Source: Deinandra increscens subsp. villosa
Lineage: Eukaryota > Streptophyta > Magnoliopsida > Asterales > Asteraceae
NCBI GenBank assembly: GCA_039602395.1
Contig: JBCNJP010000017.1
Span: 18,632,729 to 18,696,728 of the forward strand
Direction of reading: 5' to 3'
Length of the DNA stretch: 64,000 nucleotides
A program made the translations under genes and the position numbers. This document shows, one piece after another, positions 44,216 through 56,251 of the stretch. The notes beneath the pieces were generated by a model, which saw nothing but the letters and a program-made list of their open reading frames with translations, ran no database searches and was not told the DNA's origin. Positions within the stretch are counted from its first letter, which is position 1, and every line of letters begins with the position of its first letter.

Positions 44216-46040
44216 AAAGGTCAAAATGCAGTGGCGACCTAAGGTGGTCAGCAAAGCTGCAACTGATTTTGTGGAAGACACTGGTCGACCAGAAGCTGTG
44301 TGCTTCGGGTCATTTGAATACTAATCATTTAAACCAGTGTGCAGGTTTCTTCAAGAAGACTTGTCGGTGATTGTGAAGTTCAGGCTTCAAGCAGTTACTG
44401 ATAGTGGAGTTTCCTGCTTAACTTAAATTGAATGCATCATTTTTCAAAACTGAAAGTTTTTCTGAACGCTTAAACTGAACAGGTATCAGTATCGATTGGT
44501 CAATTTTCTTTCTTTAATGCATTTTGTTTGTAGTTTAGGGGGAGAAAATTGAAAAACCAAAAATAGTGTCTTTGTGTTTTTTTGTTAAAATGAAAATCCA
44601 AAAATAGAGTTTTAATTTTAAGGGGGAGAAAATTGGAAAAATACAAAAACATTGAAAAAGGGAAAAATACAAAAACATTGAAAAATGAGAAATTGTATCC
44701 GACATGATTGGGAAATGATGGTACATTGGCTTACGTGTCTGACTCATGGATAAAATAGATGAAAAAACCATAAGATCATTGTTCGATGTGCTTGGTAGGC
44801 TCGGCATTTAATCAGAAAGTATTCAGATGTGATAAACACTAAATACTAATGCTTGACCAAGTGGACAACATCTTGATGCATATCTCATGATATATCAAGA
44901 AACAAATATGTGAAAGAGAAAATGAGAAGTCACTGTGTATACATGTGTTCATTTTGCAAAGATTTAAACTTGTTTGATTTTCTTTATTTTGTCAAACGAT
45001 CGGACTTTCTTTGCGTATCGAAAGATCGACCTGATTGTTGTTCGTTTGACGTTCTGCTTTATTTTCTTTGGTGTTTCGTATAACTCATCGGACTTTCTCT
45101 GCGTGTACGGGAGTACCGACCTGATTGTTGTTGAGTTATACAATTTCAACTTGTTTTTATTTTCTTATTTTGTTAAATCCGAGGCCTTATCTGCGTATCG
45201 AAAGATCGACCTTAAGGTAGACGATTTAACGTTCTTATTTCTTTTTGCATGGAACACAGTTGACTGAATCATGAATACAATCATTATGTGATTAAATCAC
45301 AAATGAAATCACAAAGTGTGATATAAAAAGCAAAAACATATCTGAGTATGTCTGATAGTGTGGGGTACACTGGTCAATGCAAATCTAATCAATACAATAA
45401 CATATCCAGATGGTATGAGTATGATTGTGCCTAAGTTTAAGATGGACAAATTATACCGGTAATCGACATGACTTGTGTGCTGAAGTAATTGAAATTGAAG
45501 TGTAGTTCAGCATGTTATGACCAATATGATCCCAAGTTGTGATCTTTCTCGCAAAATACAAAAATAGTGTGTGATTCAGTATTTCATTTCTGTATTGCAT
45601 TTATGTTTCATATCTGAAAAATCTAAAAAGATTTTAGGTGTGTTTTAGCATAAAGTTTCAAAAAGCCAAAAAGATTTTGTTTCTTATTTGTTTTCGACCG
45701 ATCGATACAATGATACAAAATTCAAAATTCAAATTTATATCTTGGATTCTCGAAGAGAAGTTTTGCGCCAAGATTAAATTAACTTTTCAAAAGAAAAAGA
45801 AAAGCTGCGTTTCTGTCTTCTGAAATTGCAGGTTATTCTGTGTGAGATAGACTCAAGCATGGTGAAAGGGGGAGTATGTTATATCTTTTACAAGTGGATC
45901 TTGAAGTTCAAAGACTATTCAAGATTGATCCAGCCATGCAAGCTCTAATTCTGGCAAGATTTCAAGTTGAAGATCGGATGCAACAATGCTGAAGATTGAA
46001 GACTGAAGTTTTGTTAGATAGATAGATAGATACACTACAC
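44216..46040 (+). other. 3' untranslated region of element A
   Basis: Collinear with 21703-23316 and extends it to the true 3' end. It contains GGGGGAGAAAA tracts (44540, 44621) and a GGGGGAG tract (45868) before the final polypurine tract. No coding sequence is apparent. Confidence 0.75.
44991..45230 (+). ncRNA. Three tandem stem-loops in the 3' region of element A
   Basis: The same architecture as 22363-22601. Stem 2 here is GTATAACTCA with TGAGTTATAC, fully Watson-Crick, where element B has a G-U pair. Stems 1 (44991-45050) and 3 (45172-45230) are identical to element B. Confidence 0.7.
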
Positions 46041-46054
46041 GTTAAGGGGGAGTT
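46041..46054 (+). promoter_or_regulatory. Polypurine tract of element A
   Basis: GTTAAGGGGGAGTT immediately before the 3' LTR. Confidence 0.9.
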
Positions 46055-46413
46055 TGTTAGAGCATATTCCTATGCTAGCGTGTGTCTCGTGTATTGTATC
46101 TAATCTAGAGCATCTGTGTGAGTGATATAGTCACTGGCCGTACCATATGCACCGCCGGACCAGATGGTCCGGGCGGACCAGATGGTCCGTAGGTGGTCCG
46201 CCGGCCAGTTTCTTAGTGACTATAAATAGTTCATAGAGAGAGAGCTCATGAGTCAGTTCTGTAATTTCATATCTCTTAATTGTGTGTTTCTCAAGGTGTT
46301 TCTCTCTCTACATTGTATCTCTAAGTGAATCAATAAAGCGAAGCTTTATTTACATCGTGTTCATTCTCTGATTACTGAATCATGCAGTAGTAAGATCGTC
46401 TCAGTGATTTACA
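46055..46413 (+). repeat. 3' LTR of gag-only element A
   Basis: TGTTAGAGCATATTCCTATG to CAGTGATTTACA, TATA box at 46221-46228. It carries a longer GGACCAGATGGTCCG palindromic patch than the 5' LTR. Confidence 0.93.
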
Positions 46414-47324
46414 GCTGCAAAAAGAAACACGACCCTGGATGTCAGCAAATCAGGTACACAAAAAATTAACAAAATGCAGGGTAACTTACAACTTGACGTG
46501 TTGACGGAAGGCTGGGAAAGGGTTGGATGATCATATGCTTTGAATGCCCATTCAAACTCTAGAATACCTAGGAATTTCTGCAAATTGCTCTTGGTTTCTT
46601 CTTCCTCAGGACCAATCTCCCTCAAACTCTTCGCTGCAAAGAATGATATTCAAGGTCAGATCGTATAATTTTAAACAAAAATCCTAACATCTAGTGCAGG
46701 TATGCCTACCTTCTAAAATCCAGGCTTGTGGAAGCTGGAAACCACCGGGAAGTTGATTTGCTGACAAAAAAGCGACTTGAACCATGGGATTTCAGTTCAT
46801 AAGCCATGGCTATCTCCGGTAGCCCTATCAGATGTTCAAAAGAACTGTTCAGGCGATTCGGGTTCCTAGGATGCGCCATACGACAGGAAGGGTTTGGGCG
46901 AATGAAAGACCTATGGCCTAAAAGAACTCGGCGACAAGACCGGAAAAGGGGAAGGATAAACCCATGCTACATGGGGTGAACGGAAAGCAAACCCAGGTCG
47001 GAGAAACGAAGTATGATCTCAACCTAGGATCAAAAGCCCTAATGACAGCAGAAGGGGATAGATGACCAGAGTTCTTCACAAATGCGATTTCATCGTTGGT
47101 GAAGGTGCAACTGTCTTATTTGGGATGGAGGAGGAATTTATGATCGAGAAAGTCTTCCACCCCGGAAAGAGAAACATTAGGCTCTCGACGGACTCGACGC
47201 TTGGTCATAGTTCGAGAAAGGAAAGAAGGATCGGAGAGAAGAAAGTTACCTGGCCGGAATGGGTGAAAGAGACGATCGGAGCTCGCAATTCTCGACTCGG
47301 GTGAGGTAAAACACTTGAGTATTG

Positions 47325-47337
47325 GGGTATTTATGGG
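47325..47337 (-). promoter_or_regulatory. TATA-like box upstream of the antisense gene of F
   Basis: The minus strand reads CCCATAAATACCC about 120 bp before the antisense ATG. Element G has an AT-rich TATA-like word at nearly the same distance. Confidence 0.45.
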
Positions 47338-47495
47338 CGAAAGAAGTTACAGAGGTGAGAAGACATCAAGGGATGAGATTAAAACTGAAAAAGCAATTCT
47401 TGCAGACGAGATCAAACCGAGAAGGATGACTCATCTTAATTTGAAAAATTCACAGCTGTAAATCTTATCTACAAGCTGCGAATTTTGGGGTCAAT

Positions 47496-48279
47496 TGTTA
47501 TACCCTGAATTCTGATCCTATGTTTTACTAATAATCTCCGACAGGTTAGGACCCCGGATGTTGAACATACAGGGACTACGTTTTCGATAACCTAACCCAG
47601 GATTTCTGCTTATGTTTTATTTAATTATTACCCCAGGATGTAGTGTACTCTGAATCTATTTGTCTACTCAATCCCAGCATGCACGGGTACCATGCATGCT
47701 AGGAAAGCATTACTAATCTTTCTCTTTGATTCTGTGTGCTTAAGCCAGGAACAAAAAGGAAGATAACGGTCATATGGACCTTGTCAAAGTCAGAAGCACA
47801 TGTGGAAGAAGAGGCCCCCCACCAAACTCGGTCAAATAACGGCCGAAAGTAGTTGAAAGGAGATCCCAGGAATCTCGGGATGTTAGTTAGGTTTCTTATA
47901 TATTTATACTCGGCATAGGACTTAGTTTTTTCACTCTCGATCACTTGTATTCACACTACCACCTAGAAAACAAGCAGCAAACACTTGTACTCGGAATATT
48001 TCACTTGGCAATAAACAGGCAACGTGTGTTATCATTGCCAAAGGGGTTTTTTATGCCGGCAATCCTTGAAGACATTAAAGGATTAAGGGCTTTTCCCCCT
48101 TTCAAATCTCGTTGTTTATAGTTGCATTCAAGGAAGTTATTTCTTGTGTTTCCATTCATTTCATTTATACCTTGGATTTTAACTCACAAACTTGATTAAA
48201 TAAACTTTACATTCAGGGCACCATACCTCACAAACGGATTTGGTTACTTAGTTTTGCCACACAATTTTTTACCAAAACA
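47496..48279 (+). repeat. 3' LTR of Tat element F
   Basis: TGTTATACCCTGAATTCTGA to TTTACCAAAACA, 784 bp, preceded by the purine-rich TTTTGGGGTCAAT. The end ACCAAAACA matches the end of element G's LTR, and a patch (GATCCCAGGAATCTCGGGATG) is shared in the middle, so the families are related. Sequence after 48279 is Gag of G. Confidence 0.75.
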
Positions 48280-49470
48280 ATGATCTCAAGTGTTCCGGGA
48301 ATCCTGAAGCCTATTCCCGAGGTCCCCTTGGAAAGCCACAAGATTTCTAGGTTCACTTGTTGATTTCTCAAGTTGAGATTCCAAAGCGTTTCCAGACTCC
48401 AAGCATGAAGCTTTATGATGGAACCACAGATCCTGAAGAGCACGTGGCACATTACAGGGAGCGCATGGAGATCAATCTCATTCCAATAGAAATCAAGGAA
48501 GCCTGTTTGTGCAAAGGCTTTGGTTCAACCTTAACAGGACCAGCCATGAAATGGCTACTGAGCATTACTCCTAATACTATTACATCATTCTCTCATTTAG
48601 TTAACCTGTTTAACAACCAATTTTCTTGCAACGGAACCTTTGAGAAGCTCACAGGCGACCTATATCGAGTAATTCAGAAGCCAGATGAGCCACTCAGAGA
48701 ATACATCACTAGATTCGGACGAGAATCTCTCGAGATTCCCCATATGGATATGGCAGCAGCCGTTGAGGCCTTTAAAATGGGGTTCTCTAAGGATTCACGT
48801 TTTTATGATGACCTCGTTATGACTCCTTGCAGGAACCTTGACGAAGTACGTAGCAGAGCCTTGAGATTTATCAGTCTGGAAGACGACAACAGGATCCACC
48901 AAAGGTTGGATATTCCTAAATATGATCCCAACAATAAGAAGTCGGAATCCCCCGGGAAGCCGTATAGATCCCGTCCAACTCCAAACCAGATAATCAAAAA
49001 GTCAATGTTGTGGATCAAGATGATGACGAGGAGGAGTATCCTAAGGTATTTGAGTATTGTTTCTCTGTTGATATTGGTGGCTTAATGTGTGCAATGCAGG
49101 ATCTTGGCGAAAAGGCAAGATGGCCTAGAAAAAATGATAAGCAGGGATCCTGGAAAGACAAAACCTAGTGGTGCGCCTTCCACAAAGACTTTGGCCACCT
49201 AACAGATGAATGCATAGCACTTCGGAAGGAAATCAGCTACCTACTCAGTAAGGGGCATCCTAAAGAGTTGATAGGCAGAAAGAAGATCAAAACTCAGGAA
49301 GCCGACAAGGTTCCCCAGAGAGCAGCTTCTTCGCCTCCGGATGCTCAAATAATCAACTTCATATCGGGAGGCTCAACATCTGTGGCACTTCCTATTCCTC
49401 AGCCAAGAAACATGCTAAGGAATCCAAATGTGAACAGGGTGACAGACCTATCCGGACATCCACCTTAACT
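48280..49470 (+). pseudogene. Gag of Tat element G
   Basis: The reading begins in ISSVPGILKPIPEVPLESHK directly after the LTR of F, shifts frame near 48360, then is open to 49085: IPKRFQTPSMKLYDGTTDPE, NQFSCNGTFEKLTGDLYRVI. This is the retrotransposon Gag core of the Tat lineage. A further segment in another frame holds a zinc-finger-like CAFHKDFGHLTDEC (about 49172-49213) after a stop (WKDKT*WCAFH), then runs to a stop at 49466-49468. The 5' LTR, primer-binding site and leader of G are absent here, either deleted or displaced by insertion of F. Inactive. Confidence 0.82.
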
Positions 49471-52400
49471 CAAGACAAACTCATATCCTTTGATGAGAGC
49501 GACCGTTCTCATGTCTACGATCCTCACCATGATAGTCTTGTGGTCACTTTATATATTGCTAATCATTTTGTTCGCAGGATCCTGATTGATAATGGAAGCT
49601 CAGTAAACATAATCTGTCTTGATGTGCTAAAAAAGATGGGGATCCCGGAAACTGAAATAGTTGCCAGATCCTCCGTCTTGGTTGGTTTCAGTGGTGAGAC
49701 TAAAAGCACCGTTGGAGATATCAGGTTACCAGTATACATAGAGGGGGTAAACTCTATGCAAAAAATTTCTGTTATAGATTCTCTTTCTTGTTGCAATATA
49801 ATTCTTGGTAGGCCATGGATACACCAAATAAAAGCGGTCCCTTCAACTTATCATCAATGCATCAAGCTTCCCACACCTCGGGGAGTTATAAGGATTGAAA
49901 GTGACCAGCAGGAAGCCAAGAATTGCTACTCAACTTCAATGAAGAACACCACCAAGATGACAAAGGGATAACAATTACAGAAAAGAGCACTTGAAGTACA
50001 GGAAGACAGGGAGCTTGATGTCAAAGAAGTCCATCTAGACCCTGATGATCCTGAAATCAAGGTGCTCGTAGGTACATGCATCCTAGCAGGTGTTGAACAA
50101 GAATTGGTTCAGCTTCTGAAGGCCAGAACCTCAACTTTCGCCTGGAAGCATGAGGATATGACAGGTATCCCTAATCATGTTATTACTTATAAACTTGGTT
50201 TAAATCATTCTTTCAGGCCCATACAGCAAAAGAGGAGAAAGTTCGCCCCCGAGAAGAATGCAATCATATAGGAAGAAGTTGACAAGCTTCTCCAAACCAA
50301 GATGATCAAAGAAGTCAAATATCCCAAGTGGCTAGCAAATGTGGTGGTGGTCTAGAAGAAGAATGGAAAGTGGAGAGTTTGTGTTGACTACATGGACTTG
50401 AATAAGGCCTGTCCTAAGGATCCTTTTCCACTTCCCCATATTGATGCAATGGTGGATGCCATAGCTGGTCACGAGATGCTCACCTTCATGGATGCCTCAG
50501 CAGGATTCCAACAAATTCAGATGGAACCATGTGACTAGGAGCATACAACTTTTATGACTCCGACATGTATCTATTGTTATACTGCTATGCCTTTTGGTTT
50601 AAGAAATGTAGGTGCCACCTATCAGAGGCTCATCAATATGATGTTTAAAGAGAAACTGGGTGACACGATGGAAGTCTACATAGACGACATGGTGGTGAAA
50701 TCCAAGAAGGCACAAGATCACGCCAAGGATCTCCAAACTGCCTTTGACATCCTTGACCAATATAATATGAAGCTCAATCCCTCCAAGTGCCACTTTGGGG
50801 TGCGAGCTGGAAAGTTTTTAGGCTACATGGTTACCGAAAGAGGAATCAAAGCACGTCCCTGGAAAATGTAAAAGAGGTACAAAGGTTGACAGGAAGAATC
50901 ACAGCACTCAACAGGTTCATTTCAAGATCCTCAAAAAAAAGCAAGGATTTCTACGATATCCTAAGGAAAAATAAGAAATTTGAGTGGACCGAGAAGCACG
51001 AAGAAGCCCTGAGATGCTTAAAAGATTACCTGTCAGCAGCCCCACTGCTGATGAAACCAGAAGATGGGGAGCCGCTGTATTTGTACCTTGCTGTATCCGG
51101 AAGCTCAATCAATGCAGTCTTAGTAAAAGACCACCAAGGTCAGCAGCATCTGGTATATTACTTCTCAGGAAGCCGGAGATGTCAGGTAGGATGGCCAGAT
51201 GGGCAGTCAAGTTGAGTGCCTATGATATCAAATATGAGCCAAGGACATCAATCAAATCCCAAGTCTTGGCTGAATTTGTGGCTGATTTCAGCAGTGACAT
51301 AGAACCAGAAGTTGAGAAGGAAGTCCAGCAGCTTGAGAAGCACGAAGAAGACTGGATCCTTTACACTGATGGATCCTCAAATGTTAGAGGAATAGGGTTG
51401 GGCATCTTGCTAAAATCGCCACAGGGGGACATAATACCACTATCCATATCTTGTGAATTCCAGGCTACCAATAACGAAGCTGAATATGAAGCTTTGATTG
51501 TTGTGTTGCAATTAAAAGAGATATGGGCATCCAGTGTATTCAAGTATTTTTTGGTTCTCTTCTTTTGACTAACCACTTTAATGGCTCTTATGCAGTGAGA
51601 AAGGAGAATTTAATCAAATATCTTGATATCGTTAAAAAGTTATCTTTGCTTTTCGAAAGTTTTAACATTTCATAGGTCCCAAGAGAAGACAACTCAGAAG
51701 CCGTCGCTTAGGCAAACTTAGCTTCATCGCTCAGGATCTCTGAGGATATTAGGATTCCTATAACGCATATCCTGACGCCGACAGTAGCCCAACAGGAAGC
51801 TCACGCAGTTAATGAAGATGAAGAAGCAGATATTGGGAATCCCGAGGAAACCCAGGAATCCTGGACTTATCCAATCATAAAATATCTTAAAGACGGAGAG
51901 ATTCCTAAGGGTGAAAATCCTAGGGCTTTTCGTGCCAAGGTGACACCTTATTTCATCTTAGATAACATATTATATAGAAAATCTCTTGCAGGTGTCTATT
52001 TGAGGTGCCTAGAGAAACCAGAAGCTCTCGAGGTGCTTGAAGACATCCACAGTGGAGATTGTGGAAATCACACTGGGGGCAGAGCACTCTTCTCTAAGAT
52101 TCTCAAATTCGGCTATTATTGGCCTACTATGAAGAAGGATGCCATGAGCTTCTCACGAAAATGCGATGCCTGCTAAAGGCACAAAAATATTCTGCATCAA
52201 CCAGCTAAGCATCTACATCCTATAGTATCCCCATGGCCGTTCATGAAGTGGGGCATGGATATTGTAGGTAAGTTGCCCAAGGCTCCTGGAGGAAAAGTAT
52301 TTATGCTTGCAATGACAGACTATTTCTCCAAGTGGATTGAAGCAGAAGCCTATGTGCAAGTTAGGGAGAAAGAAGTGATATCCTTCATCAAGAGAAACAA

Positions 52401-53133
52401 CCTTACCAAATTTGGGATTCCGGCAGAAATCATATGTGACAACGGCTCTCAATTTATCGGCAAAAGAACAACAAATTTTTGTGCAAGCTGGGGTATAAAG
52501 ATGATTACATCCACACCTATCCATCCTCAAGCCAATGGACAGACGAAATCCAGCAATAAGATCATCATCAACAATCTCAAGAAAAAGTTGGGCTCCAAGA
52601 AAGGCAAGTGGGATGAAGAGCTACCGTTTGTTCTTTGGGCAGATAGGACAACACCCAAGAATGCAACAGGCCAAACTCCGTTCTCATTAGTGTTTGCAGC
52701 TGAGGCAGTGATTCCCACAGAAATAGTGTTACCCACTGCTAGGATTAACTGCCAGGATCCTGAAACCAACAGCCAGAATCTGCTTCAGGATCTCGAAACA
52801 GTTAAGGAGCTCAGAGATATGGCTAGAATCCGGATGGCGTCCTATCAACAAAGGGTGACACAGTTTTATAACAGGAACACCAGGATAAGAAGATTTCAAG
52901 TGGGAGACTTACTACTGAGAAAAGCATTTCAAAATACTACCAACCCAGCCGATGGGAAATTGGCACCCAAGTGGGAAGGTCAATACTTGATAGATTCTAA
53001 TGAGGGAAAAGGGGCATATCGTTTGGTAAACATGGAAGAGAACCCCTACCAAGAGCCTGGAATGCCATCCATCTTAAAGCTTATTTTACGTGTGATTGGA
53101 ATCCCAAGGATCCTCACTGCCCAAATACTGTAA
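49471..53133 (+). pseudogene. Tat-lineage Gypsy Pol of element G
   Basis: Domains occur in normal order. The aspartic protease-like segment has RRILIDNGSSVNIICLDVLK (about 49575). RT runs 50062-50871 with FGLRNVGATYQRLINMMF and VYIDDMVV. The ordinary RNase H region is 50900-51215. The second, Tat-type RNase H has LYTDGSSNVRGIGLG and ATNNEAEYEALI (about 51360-51500). Integrase has CGNHTGG, CDAC, MDIVGKLPKAPGGK, IICDNGSQF and HPQANGQTKSSNK, and ends near 53133. Stops are at 50269, 50353, 50536, 51673 and 52174, and frameshifts are near 50860 and 51190. Most stops look like CAG or CAA changed to TAG or TAA. RT, both RNases H and integrase are all recognisable, so it decayed by point mutation, not deletion. 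Confidence 0.88.
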
Positions 53134-54318
53134 GGTACGTATACTAATCCAATTTCAACATTATTCTTATTATTTGTGTCACATGATACTGACTTAAGCA
53201 TCGGAGTGGTGTTAGCTAAGCTAACACCCACTCCTCACCAAGTGTTGAGTGTTTTTCAGATTTTGAGAATCCTAAGTATTTTGGGTATATCCCCAGTTAG
53301 AGGTTGGCCACCTCTCCTACGTTTAAGATATCCTGCATACCTTCCAAGGTTTGAGAGGCTGACTCCTCTCCTAAGTTTGGGTAATTACCAGTAGCGCACG
53401 ACCCTCGCCAGGAGCGCACGTTGTCCACTGGTATGCTTAAGATGGCCGGACCAGTCCATCCCATGGGTGGCTAACAATCTTGTCATTGTAGGTTGCTGGG
53501 CGGACTCTCAAGGTTTTTAACACAGATGTATTAACTAAGGCTATGGAATTTTCATGTCACTTACGTACGGGTATATCCCCAGTTGGCTTAGTCCCAAGTA
53601 TATAAGGGCTTGACCCCAAATTTGGCTTAGTCCCAAGAAAAAATGGGCTTGTCCCCAGATTTGGCTTAGTCCTAAGAAACTCGGGTTTATCCCCATCATA
53701 TTTCTAAATTTGTTATCTTATTTTGAAAAAATCTTCCTTTGGCCCCTGGCCAGGAACCTTATTAAACTATTTTCAGATTCCCAAGGCAGGATATCAAGAT
53801 AAACTGGCAAAGTTGTCTTTCAGGATTCCTGTCAGGATCCTGAATGAGATAAAGTAAGAAACAACAACTTTGATTGAGAAATGGTTTAAGGTAACACTTG
53901 AAGGTCAGGTGAGTTAAGTTTTTATTACTTGATTTTGGACTCTGACCTATTCGGTTAGTAAACCTTAAATGGTTTCCTTATATACGAGTACTTTTTAAGA
54001 TTTTTAACAAAATTTTATAGCGAGTCCTTACATAAAATTTTAATATGAAGCACAGAGTATGAAGTCAAAAATAGTCATATTATTAACATAAGCAAATGGG
54101 TTTTGAGCTCCCCAAGTTTTGTCCTGAAAACCTCAGGATCCCTCCGCTTGGGAAGCTCAGAGGTCAAAAGTTCTTAGAAATCCTGGTTTCGTCTTGTAAA
54201 ATACAAGATCCCTCCAGCAGGATCCCTACCATTGTTTGTTGTTTGTTACTTGTCTCTTACAGGAACCACAAATTGTTTCACAAAAAACCACCAACCAAAC
54301 ATTAAAACCTAAAAAATG
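53134..54318 (+). other. Post-pol spacer of element G
   Basis: Non-coding. It contains the block conserved with F (53290-53430), including paired AGCGCACG words at 53394 and 53414, and a short array of GGCTTAGTCCCAAG units (about 53570-53700). Nothing else is recognised. Confidence 0.6.
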
Positions 54319-55977
54319 GGCTCAGACCGTTGCATTATCTTCATCGCCCATTGCCTTCCCTTCCTTCACAAGCTTCTCTACCTCCTCATGCTTCTTACCC
54401 TCTCCCAGCTCCAGCACATAAGCCCTAGTCATTGCCACCGAGGATTCCGGAATCCTCTTCGAGGAGCAGCCTTCGGTCCCATCCTTCCCTGCTCCAGCCA
54501 CATCTCCATCACCTCCTCCCAATGATTCCAGAACCAAATTCCAGCCCGCAACATCCCAGCCAGGCACCTTGAAACCAGCCGCTTCAGCCTCACCCACCAT
54601 TTTTTATTTTTCACTCCAGGACACTCCGGGCAGCCGAAAGTTGGCCTATTTCAGCATCAGCGGCCATCTTGGCTTCCAAGGTAAGGCGCTGCTTAGTGAG
54701 CTTATGCTCATAGAACAGCGTCTTACCCTTAGTGATGTCAGCTTGGGCCTGGATCTTCTCCTCAGCCTCAGCCAGCTTCTCGATGCCTTACACAAGGAAA
54801 CAGGAATCCTGATCAGCGGCTGCGACATGTATGAAACTAATATACATGTTTGTTAAAGCTTCTTACCAGGTTGACCATGGTCTGCATCGAGAGAACCTTG
54901 TTGCTGACCTCGGAGGGAGCGATATCCTCAAAAGTTTCCTAGTACACGGGGGTTTCAACAGTCTTTCGTTCTTGGAAGCCGAGGCCTTCGGTCGGCTGAC
55001 AGGTGGCTTGGAGGTGCCAGGCTACTCCAACTGCTCCTTCTTGACTTTGAGGAGGTTATCAAGATCCTTCAGGGAGAACGAAGAGCTGGACTTGGGGGCT
55101 GCAAAGAAAAATAGATTGTCAACATATGGGATGCTCAAATAAGCATACAGCTCAGGATCCTGTAAAAACTTACCAGACATCTCAATAATGTGATCAGCTG
55201 AGTAGATGTGTTCGCTGGCAGTTGCTTCAAGGATCAGGGCTCTCTCAGTGGCAGGATTCTGGTAGAGTACTTCAAGCTTCTTGGGATCTGGCTGCGCCTT
55301 GACAAGAGTCTCAAATCTGGGTTCTGCAAAAAACAATAAAGAAGTTAAACATGCATTTAGGATCTTGCGACGAAAAGGAAATCAATATCATACCCATATC
55401 AACCCACTTCAACGGCAACTCCGTACCCCCGGGAATCAAGTCTCGCTTAACAAAGAAGAAACGTTTCTTCCAGTCATGATCATTGTGGGAAGCTCGGGGA
55501 ATCAGCTGAGAGGTGGAGGTGCGAGCCTTTAGTATCGAAACGGTTGCAACCGTGGGTTCTGAGTTGGTAGGATTCACAAATTTTAGGAATCCCAATTTCC
55601 AGATTCCGAATTTGATTCAGTTGATCAAGGGAGTACAAGATTCTCCAAACCATAGGCATGGTTTGGGCATAAAAGAGTCGGGTGTTCTTGAAGAATTGAG
55701 TAACAAGCTCCGGGAAAGGGAATGTCATGCCAAGCAAGAAACGGTAGTACATGAAACAAACCCATGTGGTGGAGGTAAAATCGGACTTAACCCTAGAATC
55801 GAAAGGTCGGAATATTGTTCACGGAGGAAAGATACATGAAACCTTGAGATTGTGGATGTCGCCATCGTCAAACGTACAAGACTCCTCCTTGCCGGGGACA
55901 ATGTAGCCTTGATCGTGGAAATCTTCGATCGCCGAAGGGTTTAGAAGAGTAGAAGAGCAAGTGCTTTTCTTGGTCAT
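54319..55977 (-). pseudogene. Antisense spliced gene of Tat element G
   Basis: On minus from the ATG at 55977 the frame reads MTKKSTCSSTLLNPSAIEDF and FDDGDIHNLKVSCIFPP, meets one stop, and continues in the same frame through VCFMYYRFLLGMTFPFPELV and TMPMVWRILYSLDQLNQIRN. After a shift near 55530 comes KKRFFFVKRDLIPGGTELPL, ending at donor GATATG|GTATG (about 55395). The next exon starts after TTTGCAG (about 55325): EPRFETLVKAQPDPKKLEVL, ending at donor TCTGG|TAAGT (about 55176). The last parts end DEDNATV (54322). The N-terminal region resembles the 'putative gypsy type transposon' domain; the protein's role is unknown. It runs opposite to gag-pol and starts about 275 bp inside the 3' LTR, as in element F. 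Confidence 0.75.
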
Positions 55978-56087
55978 GGCAGAAAAGCTAAAGGTAATCG
56001 GAGGAGAAGAAAAGAAACTGACCTGGAATATCGGAGAAGCTCGAGAGAGTTTTGTGGAAGAAGATGATGAAAATATGAATTCGGAAT

Positions 56088-56101
56088 CTCTTATTTAAAG
56101 A
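56088..56101 (-). promoter_or_regulatory. TATA-like box upstream of the antisense gene of G
   Basis: The minus strand reads TCTTTAAATAAGAG about 115 bp before the antisense ATG at 55977, comparable with 47325-47337 in element F. Confidence 0.4.
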
Positions 56102-56251
56102 AAAAGCAATGATAACCATCACATCCGTCGGACGCCGTAAAAATCGTCCCATCTCAACCATATTTACCGTGATAATGCCGTGGATTTAGCATCTTTTTGA
56201 ATTTTGACAACTGTTGAGCTTATCCACATCTGTCGAAATTCAAGGGGCAAT

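Larger units (their letters stand above)
39931..46413 (+). mobile_element. Complete gag-only LTR retrotransposon (copy A)
   Basis: A full element of 6483 bp: two LTRs (354 and 359 bp), primer-binding site, leader array, gag region and 1.8-kb 3' region with stem-loops, then a polypurine tract. The flanks GCTAC (39926-39930) and GCTGC (46414-46418) look like a 5-bp target duplication with one change. No protease, integrase or RT lies between the LTRs. The LTRs differ at only a few positions outside a short rearranged GGTCCG-rich patch, so the insertion is fairly young, yet gag is frameshifted. Confidence 0.9.
39057..47208 (-). pseudogene. Antisense spliced gene of Tat element F, split by an inserted element
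   Basis: On minus, the start MTKRRVRREP at 47208 is followed by GVEDFLDHKFLLHPK, a stop, then SCTFTNDEIAFVKNSG, AFDPRL and PTWVCF, parallel to element G's antisense gene. Further exons are visible: SLREIGPEEEETKSNLQ with acceptor TTTGCAG (about 46636) and donor TT|GTAAGT (about 46488); an exon ending at a CAG|GTACC donor (39682); and the last exon 39599-39057 with acceptor TTTTTGCAG. The C-terminal part is coiled-coil-like (AAERRAAESDTLKSSVAQAN), ending AAAVGTVQ. The gag-only element 39931-46413 interrupts it. The N-terminal part resembles the 'putative gypsy type transposon' domain reported in antisense ORFs of Tat elements (from memory). Its function is unknown; it is inactive through stops and the insertion. 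Confidence 0.72.
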
